Source: Streblospio benedicti (lineage: Eukaryota > Annelida > Polychaeta > Spionida > Spionidae). Taken from it: DNA of 64,000 bases. The stretch covers positions 34,200,925 through 34,264,924 of the forward strand of contig CM032662.1 of assembly GCA_019095985.1 (NCBI GenBank), given 5' to 3'. Position numbers and translations under genes: made by a program. Under the pieces are notes generated by a model. That model made no database searches. It worked only from the letters and a program-made list of their open reading frames with translations, and was not told where the DNA came from. This document shows positions 46,501 to 57,800 of this stretch, piece after piece; the stretch's first letter is position 1; every line of letters begins with the position of its first letter.

Positions 46501-49500
46501 ACAAGCCCATTTTCTCTTTGAATTTGTGTGACACTATTCAAATAATCAATTCTGCATAAAAATTATTTTGTGGTGTAAAATTTCTTATACATTAAACTTA
46601 TTTTGAATAATTTTCTGCCATAAAGTATGTTTTGAATGAAATAAAAAAATAACTAAATAAAATAGCAAGATGACAATCATGGTCATATATCGCTCACTTG
46701 ACTCACACTATTTCATTGAAAACTTCCATCTTGTGATATGTCGTTTCTGTCAAGATTCAGTATTTAAGAATTTTCGAGTATACTAAATCTGATAAAAAAA
46801 ATACAATTGACTTTCACCCAATGGTCATGATTAAGAAACAGAACCATTATCTAACAACCAAATAAGCTTAGTTTGGTGAAAATCAATTGAACAATGAATT
46901 TGTTACTGTGCTAACAACAATAGTGAACGCACATACGATGGATAACTGATGAAAAGTGATCACAATACTGGGAAAGCCCACCTTGTCATAGTGACAGGTG
47001 AGCTAGTAAACAATGAACATGAAAGAGAGAGAAATATTACCTGCGAACATGTCTTTTGATGCTTCTAAAATTATCCCCAATATTGAAAATAAATTTAAAA
47101 AAAAAACACACACAAAACAAACAAAAGCAACCAATATATGGAAGGGAATGTAAACAAAATGTTAAATAAGCTTATTAACATCTACCAATAGTTAAAAGTT
47201 AAATTAGAATTACACTGTGCATGAATTGCTAACAATGAGCTCAATAATCAAAAAACAATATTCTAACAAGGTGGTTATCAATTGTGTGCACCCCCACTCA
47301 TATGGCAAAGGATCCTGCAGAAGCTAGATGACGATGATGAAACAGTCGATAAAATACTAAAAGAAGGTAGTAGAAGACTGCCACTGTATTTACCGAGCTG
47401 GTGTAGCAGGAATCGCGACATATTGAACAGGGCCTCAGGAAGGTGGGACGTGAACGGCTCATCAGAATATCTAGAATGACATGAAAATGTGTACAGAAGA
47501 AACACAAACTAGGGGCACCATCGGCATATAAAAAGTGGTTGGAGCCAATGACAATATTGGTACCAGGCAACAATTTCTAGGCTTTGCAATCTGAGAATAT
47601 GGACAAAAATGACAAAATTTTGCCAAAATATAGTTCGGTCCCGGGAAGGATTGGTTGATTAAGAATCCCCTTGATGAAAGTACATCAATATCATAACCTA
47701 TTATTATATAGTGTCAAGTTGGATTAATATTATTCAAAACCACATGAATCTATTGCTATGTATATCATTGATCAATACAAACACCTTGTAAAAAAAGAAA
47801 TAAAGCATTTATAATCTTGCTTTAACAATAATTTCAATTTAGAGACAATACTAAAATACCTCTGTAAGGAATGGTAAACATAGTAGAGCTCTGCGTTATG
47901 TTGGTATTCCTCGTATTTCTCCAACATGTCCACCCGTTTAGATTCATCTTCTGCCGCTAGATCTAAGCACTGAAATTCGAAACATAAACACGACTGACAT
48001 TCACAAAAGCATGATAGGCATTAGCAAATTTCTTTTCTCTTGCGGTGTCATAACTATTGCATTGCACATGCTTGAACTGACATGACAAGGTGATAATCAT
48101 TTGGATCTGTAGTGAAAAGGTTTGAAAAACATGTTACATCTAGCTCTTTCGCAAGATGTAATCAATGCTCTAGTCTGATATTGAGTCTCAGGTTATCAGG
48201 CCTGATGGCCAGTGAACATACATATACACGCTCACACCCGTAACCAGTGATAATACAAATCAGCAATTTACCTGCATGGAGAGCTTCCAGAAGTAGTAGC
48301 CTGCGTCGTTGAAGCGGCTCTCGGTGACAGCGTTAAAGGTGAGTTGCTCAAGAACGCGTACAGCCTCGTCCTGCAGCCCAGCCTTGTGGAACGCAGCCTG
48401 GGCGTCCTCAAACCTTGGGGAGACACGTCAAGATAGATGTGTGCATCACAATATTAACAGAGCAAACCTCTTCAAGATTTAAGGATGAAATTTTCTAGAA
48501 AAATCAGAGTATCAAAAGCCTTGTGGAACTACACTTGGGGGTCTGCAAACCTGGGGGAGATACATCAATTAACAACAAAATATAACTGAACCATACACCC
48601 GCAAAATCTTTAAGATTGAATGAGCAGATTGTATACAAGATCTGACGTACTAAAAGCCTTGCAAAACACTGCCTAAGCATCCTCAAACCCACAGACATAC
48701 AATCCATTTGTAAACCAATCCAAAACCTTGCACAAAATATTTGGCAGGCATCTGCCTTGTAGTTAAGACACTTACTTGCTGCTCGCTGAACAGATTAACA
48801 GAAGAGTACTACATAATCTAACTTACCGATCATTTTCTGCGAGCCAGGTGGCATACGGTACATAGACGTCATTCTTCATTTCCGGGTGTTTTTCGGCGAG
48901 GATAAAGGCGTCCTCCCAGTGACGAGCTTCAACATGCAGCATCACCTACAATAATGGGGTCATTGCTTGAAAAAAAAAATGCAAAAACTACTACTCTGCT
49001 AAAAATGTTGAAATATTAATAATTTCATCCTATTACACATTTAGTCTAAAATGCACTCATATATTTTTGTACAAGATCTAAAACATCTAATTTCCTCCCA
49101 TTCAGTACCTATTACATTGTTTTTTTTATTTGCAGATACTAACTGTTGTAGGATGATGATCAAGTGTGTCCTGATAGTGGACAAAATCAATGCAGTTGAA
49201 AAAAAAAGTATAAATTAGTATGCATTCAATCACACATATGAAAATCAATGTGGTTAAGTGATAGATGCAGGACTGTTGTGGGATGAAAATCCTACAATTT
49301 GGGAGGATTTCCTGTCAAAATCCCACAAACTTTCAAGACAGATTTCCTACAAATATCCCACAAGTTGAAAATGTGACCACTCCTGCAAGTCTTGTGACCA
49401 CTCCCGCCAGAAAAATATCGCAGGTTCCTGCTCCTGCCTCACAGGACTCTTGTGGGACTATTCCACAGGACCCCCGTAGATCCGAGGTTTTCATTGGTAC

Positions 49501-52500
49501 ATACCAGGGCCTTCGTGTCTGCCATCTTGGTGTAGATCTCCGCAGCGTACGCGTACTGCTCCATCTTCTTCAGGTACAATGCAGACCTACAGCATCATGT
49601 TTCTTTTCAGTAACATCAGCGTTTAATAATCAGATGTATATCAATTATGTTCCGAGGATAAGGATGTCTATGAGATTTTTTGTCTCTAGTTCTATAGCAG
49701 TTACTCTCAAATATGCGCAAAGATAAATGCTCACACCATTAAGTTATAAATGACAATCTAATAACCTAATCCTAGTGAACAAGTACCATTAATAAGTGCC
49801 TAATTCTATTGCCTGAGTTTTTTGTGAGAACAATTTAAATTTTCCATGCAGGGCAAGGGCAATAAAGTAACTTGAAATAGCATTAAGAAGCTGTCACTTC
49901 TAAAAACTGAAACTTGGTTCTCAATTTACGTTCATTTTTATGAAAATCTCATCTGGCAGATTTTAATAATGTCATAATTTTACGCTGGCAGAAGCATGAA
50001 ACTATCTGGCGAAATTGCCAATGCCTATTTGCAGCAGCCTGTCTGTACTCACCGAGCAAGTGGTTCACGGTCAGCCTTGTCCAGCTTACGGGCCAAGTCG
50101 ATCATCATGTCTGCCCAGCCGTGGTCACCGATGATCTCGATTGCCTGCATTATCAACATGGATAGCTTTAGATTTGTTACGATGGTACAAATGAAGACTA
50201 TAAAATGCTTTTGATTTATATAGTATTAACATTCACCTGTTTAAACATTGCACTATATGGATCATATTGTATATTCATTAAATAGAAAAAATCTTGGTCA
50301 CGTGAAAAACATTGCTGCCCATATCACAATGTTAGATGTACTAGAAACAATGACTGTCGTTGCTAGTTGCTGCCTTTGCAACATGCCAGCAGATAGTATC
50401 GAAATGCAGTGCTCACAATGGTCTTGCCAGAGCTGGCACTACCATTACCTTCATGTACACAGCCCAGAGCTGGCACTACCATTACCTTCATGTACTCTCC
50501 TGCTGATATGTACATCTCGGCGGCCGCTCGCGGCTCGTTGATGTTGCGAGCCCAGTCTGCCTGCTTCGACATCAGCATCTTCTTGTCGTCACCCGCTGCA
50601 TCCAGGTAGTCTTTTGCCGCCTCAAACATTCTAAAATAGCACAAAGAAGAAAGTTCAGTCATAGAGAAAGCAGTTGACACTCTTTCTGCTGGCAGGGTTT
50701 TGTCTAAGTGGATACCATCCAGTGCATTTGGCTTTGATTCACATTGATGCCAAACTAGCTTCACCCTTGACAGTTATGATAATTTCATATGTTTCTGTTT
50801 ATACTGTACTCATGGTTACCATTCTCACTAGATCATAGCATAATTATTCTCCTATGGTCATTGTGACAGTGTTACCACAAAAGAAGTAGTATCACCTACA
50901 TGCAGGCATCAGACCTGAACGTGTGACAGCTTGGTTGGGCCTCGCAAATAGTGGGATTGAAAAAGGGGTAGCATGACAACTTGTGAAAAAGTACTGCACT
51001 GGTTGATGGACATCATGAACTTTACACAATTTGCTAGATGACTGTTAGGACAATAAAGTTGAAAGTTCTACCTGAGATCTGTGTACATGTTCATAGCTTT
51101 CTGGCTCACTCCAGCTTTCTTGTACAACTTCGCTGCATCATTGTACTGGCCCTGTAATTGTGAACATTAAGATTGTTACCATATCCTAAGTTGCAACCAG
51201 TCTAAAGTTTCTCATGATAACTAGTAAGAACTGAGTGAAGTGTTTTCGGATAAGCAATGTGATATAAAAATTATGAAATTTCAAGCTATTTTGTTTGTCT
51301 TGTTGAAATATATTGGAATTGAAAATCTTCATATTTATGTTTTAACACCATGATTAAGCCCTTTTATTATTTACCCATCAAGCAAATAAATGGTGGTCAA
51401 CTGTTATGTGCATTGTGTTCACATGCAATTAGCAATCATGGTGTTATAATCATGGTGCCATTATATTTCATCAGCATTGATATAATGAATACATTTTGGA
51501 AGTTGAAGATGATGTATTTACCTTGTAAGCATACACATCAGCCAGAAAGATTTGTGGATCATTCTCTCCTCTGCGTTTTCTTTCTTCTATCTGGCTGATA
51601 AGTTCAAGAAATCTCAAATCACGTGTTCTGATGAAAGCAAGCTTTGCAATAGGGAAATTCAGGCCTGAAATTTTTCATGTGCAATATGTACAAATGCTGA
51701 AATATTAATCCACACGAGGGAACAGGTAAAGAATTTCATCAAGAATTGGAGTTACGGAAATCAAGATTTCATTTAATTCATGTACATGTATATAAGTATT
51801 AATCTTGGGGCGTGGGCCTGAAATTTTCAAACCATTCCGGATAAGGAAGGAGGGTGGGGTGGAGGGAGGCTGAAAATCATACCACAATCTTCTTTTCCAC
51901 ACCCCGCTTCTTCGTATAAGAATGTAATTAATGATATAGCAATATGATGATAGCATACCTTCTAGGGCCTCATGAGCCAGAGCATTCCAATCAGCGTCTG
52001 TAACCCCCAAACAAGCCACTTGATATGCACCCTTAAAAATATATACATGTAGTTGAAAATATAAGTGTTAAATGATTGCAAACAGATTGATATTTTACTA
52101 GTTAAGATTTTCATAAAACTCAATATCTTATGATCACAACTAGAATTTGAATGTTGGCATAATAATGTTCCGTCTGTTCGCAAATGATAGTACAATATAA
52201 ATAACTACATGTACCTGGTACTGCTTCTTTTCGAGATATTGGTACATGGGAGCTGACTGTGGCACCTCTACTGAAGACATGGCATAAACATGAAGGCAGA
52301 AGATCTTGGAGCCACTGAAGCCCACTACAAAACCCTGCAGTTTCTGCTGGTGCACTGGGAAATTACTAGCCTACAAGTTACATTCAATCTTCAGTTAAAA
52401 CTAATACGATTAAAATAATTGACTGAAATTTAACGAGCACAAAATTACAAGTTTTACACATTTTGTTAAAAATTTCAAATATAACATTCTTCACTATCTA

Positions 52501-54489
52501 CTTAGTTGTGAAAAGAACATCAGGATCAAATCAACTTTTCAAAAAGAGAAACTAAATTATGATGGATTCACTAAGTAGATGTTTTGGTATTGTTTTCTTG
52601 TAATTTGGTACCTTGATGTTGAGTAGTCCACCTCCTGAGAAGCAGAGCATGTCCTCATATTGAGTATTCCAAGATACGCTGTTAGCATTTGGCTCTTGAA
52701 AGAGCAAATCATTGGTGTTTACGTCATAGACAAGGCAGGTGTTGTGCTCATCAACTACTGCAAGTTTACCTCGTGATGCACTCATGTCTAGACACCTGGA
52801 ATGAACAAACCAAGATTTTTATTTACATTTCAATGAGGATATTAAATAATTATAAACGCCTTAATTTTGCATTTTGTAAAGTACACTCAAACACTGCACA
52901 ATTAATTGTGAGTGTTTCTAGAAATATTCATAATTTCTATTAAAAGTAAGAAAGTAAAAGGCTCTGATGCGTTTGATTTTCATTACCTTACTGATGTGTT
53001 TTGCTTGAGGATGGGAATTGGGAATGGATTATCAACAAATATCTTCATGATCTGGCCATTCTTCAGCCCAACCAGCAAGCCTTCTCGCCCTGGAGGACCT
53101 CCAACAACCTAATGAATAACATTAATTTTTTATTAAAAACAAAAATAAGTCAACAAGATATTAAATAAAATATTCCAACATGAATGCTTTAATAGAAAAT
53201 TTAAATAATCGCACCTTGATGTAACGAATAAGTGATTCCATCAACCATTCTCTTTCTCTGATACCTTGAAATGAGAGACATTGAAGACGCTTCTCTTGAC
53301 AAAGGATGATATTGTGAGAGCATACGACTAGCAAGTTACAGTCAAACTTCTTGTTGATTTTCTCTTTAACACGGTAATGCATGTCAGTTGCATCATCTGA
53401 ATACAGCTCATACACGACAATCTTATCAGGTAATTGAACAGCCAATCGGTGACGATAAATGGCTATTTTCTTCACTAAATCCCTGCATTTAATTCTTACT
53501 TTCTGATCAGTAATGAGGTGCTGAATAATGACATCTGTCATATTGTCTCGGAATGCATAGCGATCTTTATACAATCCATGAACAGTGCTGAAGACGATTT
53601 GATAGTAAGCAATGGTTCCATCTTGACAACCAACGGCAACATAAGGGTTCGAGTCCGGCTTTACTTCTGCACACCACACCCAAGAATTCTGCTCACCAAT
53701 AAGTCCAAGTTTAACTCCTTCCTTTGTATGTAATGAGCACTTTCTGTCGGAGCCCCCAACAATAACATATTCTCCCTTTGAAAACCAACTGACTTTGCAT
53801 GGATCATAAGCAAGGTGCCGATCTTTCCCAATCTGTTTTCCAGAGAGTTGGTAAAAAGATAACTTTTGACCCCAATCAGCTACCGCTAATACGTCATACG
53901 CCTCTTCTTTTGAAGGATTCCATTCGAGAGACCAAACAGGTGAGCTAGAACCACCAGGACGTTCAATTTTCACCTTCTCTTCTCCACTTTTATTGCGTAT
54001 ACTGACAACACCATTGAACAAGCCCAATGCAAGGTATTGCCCATCATTTGTCCAACTGCAAGCTGTTACTCTTGAATTAACTTTATGCTTTGAAACAGAC
54101 TTTTGTTCAGGAGACCAAAGACCAAAATCTGTACAAGAACAGGATGCAAGTTGATGACTGATAGGGTTGTAAGCTAAACATTGAATGGCATCATTGTGGG
54201 TGTACTTTAATATCCCTTCTAATTTATTAGTCCATATAATGACACTCTTGTCAGCGGATCCTGATGCAAACCTTTTTCCATCTTTAGCATATGCTACACA
54301 AAATACTGAATCCTTATGTCCTTTTAGAGGCTGGACTAGTGTGCCATCATTTGTGTCATAAACCAGCACTCTATTTCCAGCTGCAACTATCAATTGGGTT
54401 CCATCTGGACGAAAACACAGGTCCCAAATGCATTGTTCTATCTTTTCACGATCATGAACTCTATCCACCCAGGTTGGTATGGCACGCAT
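43541..54489 (-). CDS. IFT122: Intraflagellar transport protein 122 (IFT-A subunit), 19 coding exons
   Basis: Exons: 54489-53215, 53108-52987, 52795-52612, 52370-52215, 52031-51959, 51664-51522, 51151-51072, 50630-50486, 50144-50053, 49586-49505, 48945-48827, 48413-48272, 47969-47860, 47470-47394, 46173-46034, 45352-45182, 44872-44735, 44366-44205, 43744-43541. GT-AG borders throughout; phases close to 1204 residues (human about 1240). IFT122 is a core subunit of the IFT-A train for retrograde transport and membrane-protein entry in cilia. WD40 repeats fill roughly residues 1-540 (e.g. [20 protein letters not shown]), then TPR-like helices, then zinc-binding CYRC...CINC and CPSC...CPYC near the C-terminus. 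The first 425 codons are one exon, whereas the rest is cut into 18 small exons. Vertebrates have an acidic insert in the WD region that is absent here. Confidence 0.95.
45414..45868 (+). repeat. CACCTG/CAGGTG-ended interspersed repeat, 455-bp copy
   Basis: It starts GGAGGCTCTATGAGAGCC, then GCTCACCTG, and ends CGACAGGTGAGCTAAA. It lies in the IFT122 intron between exons 15 and 16. It is probably close to the basic form of the family, since it lacks the internal expansions of the 41-kb copy. Confidence 0.65.
46682..47008 (+). repeat. CACCTG/CAGGTG-ended repeat, diverged copy
   Basis: It runs from ATATCGCTCACTTGACTC to GTGACAGGTGAGCTAG in the IFT122 intron between exons 14 and 15. A further fragment (TTAGCTCACTTTGTC) lies near 57510 in FAM177. 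Confidence 0.5.
50431..50495 (-). repeat. 37-bp tandem duplication copying the IFT122 exon 8 donor
   Basis: The exon end GTACATGAAG|GTAATGG occurs twice, 37 bp apart. The unit is not a multiple of three, so use of the distal copy would shift the frame; the proximal donor (exon end 50486) gives the conserved protein. Confidence 0.75.
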
Positions 54490-54834
54490 GATTGTTCACA
54501 GCAGAGTATAAACAAAAAACATCAAATTTTTAATTTTATAAATTGTCAAAAATGGAATGTTGTCCCAGTGCGCACCTGGCTCCGCGCACTTCCCGGACGC
54601 AAACACTTCATTTACTTTTATCTAAAATGTTCGGATAAATCCAACACAATTCTAACATAATAATTACATCAACTACTAGATTTCTGATTGAAATTAGTAG
54701 ATGATCACTATAAAATCACTCTTAACTACAATATTTGTTTGATAAATTAATTTACAAACGAAACCTTACCATGGACTAGTTTCTCATCAAATTTCGAATA
54801 TTTTAAAGTCCACAATCTTGTTACAAGCTGAAAC
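54490..54834. promoter_or_regulatory. Shared divergent promoter region of IFT122 and FAM177A1-like
   Basis: The 345 bp separate the two start codons in head-to-head orientation. It includes a GC-richer patch (about 54565-54600) in AT-rich DNA and no clear TATA box. A bidirectional promoter is inferred from layout. Confidence 0.5.
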
Positions 54835-57800
54835 ATGGCAGCCAATTCGTCTGCAAATGAAAATTTTTCACAAATTCCTCTTGAAAATGCTTCAACAGAA
54901 GGCAATGAGGCAAATATTTTTATCATTACATATATATGTTTATATGTAGGTGCTTCTTAGATTATAATTTCTTGTCTGAACCAGCTCGTATTTCTGTACA
55001 ATGACGAGATCGGTATGATTTACTGACTGACGTGATAAAATTTGTTAAGGATCCTCAAACCATTCAGTATTTATGACAGGGTGGGGTAGGAGGATTTTAG
55101 GGCGGGCCATGAACTTTTGTCACATCACAAAGGACTACTGATGTACATCCAAGGATTACCACATAAGTTATTTTATCACCTGGTAAAGACAGATCCAGCG
55201 TGGCTCATTAGAGCTCACCTTCCTTTTTCACCCTTAAAGAGACATGCACAGGTGAATTTCATGTCATTTCAACTTTTATGCCACATAAATAGTACTTGCT
55301 GAGCCATTTGAATACATACATTTCTATCTATGTGCAGTGTTTCGTTCCTCATAATCAATGAATTCTCTAATTTGCTCTCATGAAATGTACCCAACAATCA
55401 AGGTTTGTAAACAGCACTAAACACTGACGCCTTAACAGCCTTAATATATATTTCTGAGCAGCTAATATTGGTTGTCGGCGCACGGGTGATAGAGGCCGCA
55501 AGTTTATGCAGTGCTCTTTTTTGCAGGGGAGATGAAAGTGAAAATCAATCTAGATGAAGATAACAATGCACTTTTTTAATGAGTATTGATATTTTATCAA
55601 AATGCATACTAATAATTGTAAAATCATAAGTCATAGGAGCAATATGTTAAATGTATCAAAAAACAAAATTATTCATTCAATCTATCTAAGGAGGCCTTTT
55701 ACTGTGCATGTCCCTTTAAAACTCAGTAAGCGAGTGGTTAGAAAACCTATGAAATACTGTGGGTGCAACTCCCCCCACCCCCTTTTATTTTTGAAAAACT
55801 TGAATCTGCCAGAGTTCAAGTAATTAAAATGCACTCATTGTAAATAGACTATTTTCATTAAAACCTTTGCTTCCGTTTCCTGTCTAACCGGGTCTACGCA
55901 GTGACAACAAACGCACGTGTGCAATATTGACATAAACAAGAAAACGTTCTGGAACATGTAGCGTATTTCTTAACAATAGAAAAGCAGTGTTTGGTGTATA
56001 GGACTTCATTTGTTCGCAGTGAATCTTTAGATATTGTACACATTACGCTGTAGTAAAGTCAGCTATGTTAAAGCTCCACGAATCTTTTATTAGCAGCCTC
56101 TGCTCCAAAACATGTCCAGTGTGTTACACAATGATGCATATGAAATGAGGTTTAATTCATAACTAACAAAATATAGTAGCTTTAAGTAGTGAAATATCAC
56201 GACAAAAACAGCCACTTTCCCGTGCATTTATATGGTCACTTGTCAATGTTATCACCTAGCTAGTGTGTTATCACGTGACGTGTGACGCGGGGGTTTCCTT
56301 GAGAATATATATGTAAAAGTGTTTTCAAAATTTTATTTGAACTCTGCATGTACATGCAATTGAATATCTGCGAAATCTTCAAGACTGAAGGTGCAGATCA
56401 TCCGAAAGAAGGTGCACCAAAAATTTCTAACCTTTTATTAGCTGATTATAAAGCATGCTACCTTTTATAGTCTACATGTTGCTATTCTAAGTACAGTGGA
56501 GGAAATTTATTTTAATACGCGAGTGTGCGTTTATTTAGTTGTAAGTTATGAGAGTAAGAATATATCTAATTTGTGAGATGCACGACTGAGTAGGCTTTTG
56601 TAGAAAGCTTAACTAACAATCTTCACAATGTGGGACAGTCAATAGATATAACAAACTGTACATAATATTGTCTTGCTTTATAAATATCAGATTATTTTCC
56701 TTAACTCTGAAGACTAATTCTATTGATAATGATTTATAATTTAGATAGAAACTCATCTGTTCAATTTATATATCATATGATAAGGTTTGAACTTGTTATT
56801 GCATTCTGGATTTTATCTTGTTGATCAGATTAGAATGGACTTATATTGCATGTATAATATGAAAATACTCAAATGCCAAGTGTATAAATGTTAAAAATGT
56901 ACCCGGTATATCATAGAAAACACAAATCAAACAAATTTTCACTATTTATATTTTTTTAAGCATTGTGCTTTATTTTTGTTTATTTGTTGTTTGTAATAAT
57001 GATTAAATATTTGTATACTATTTTGACGAGTTTTAAATGCTAGAGTGGAATTTAGGGAGCTGGCAATATTGATGTGGAAGGAAGAAGAGTGAAAAAGAAG
57101 AGGGTTCCAAGACGTATCCTCCACTTCAGTGATGGTGTATTAGAGGAATACTCAACTGATGAGGAAGAAGAAGTTGAAGAGCCAAAGCCAGAAGTCAATC
57201 CAGTAAGACAAAATTATTTTTAGCAGGTTGTAAATTCAAAGTTTCTTAGAATTATATATATTCAAACATTAACTAAATAACCAGAATGGTATTTATCACA
57301 CCAATGATACATAAATTCATAAAAATGTCTGAATAAGTGTGTGTGCAACTATGTGTATTGAAAGTTCTTTATCACATAGTTTTGTATGAAATATGTAAGT
57401 ATGTTGAATTATATATGCTTGATTGTGCTCGCTGTGTTGGGTTACTGTTTTCTTTGACAATATTTTAAAATTTGTTATGGTATTCTTGACTTCTGCAAAC
57501 AGGTAATTTTTTAGCTCACTTTGTCTTGTTACTTTGTAACAAATATTGTGATCACCTTTCATCTGTTGTCAGTTCATTCATGTACGATTCTGTGCCTACA
57601 AAATAACAGCTTTACTTTTCATTTCACTTGCAAGGATTTATATGTGGCTCAATTCCTAAATTATGCTTCTAAGTAAAAAACGGCCTTGCCCAGCCATTTT
57701 ATTGTATGCCCTAATTATCTCCCATTTAGTCACTAGTCAGCTCGTCCAGACTATTATCCACACACACTCTTCGTCACATAAATTCTTTTAACCAAAACGG

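Noticed and set aside
49265-49726. 153-codon plus-strand frame in the IFT122 intron 10/exon 10 region
   Set aside because: It overlaps an IFT122 exon on the other strand and is built from TGTGGGA/TCCCACA-type repeats; no domain.
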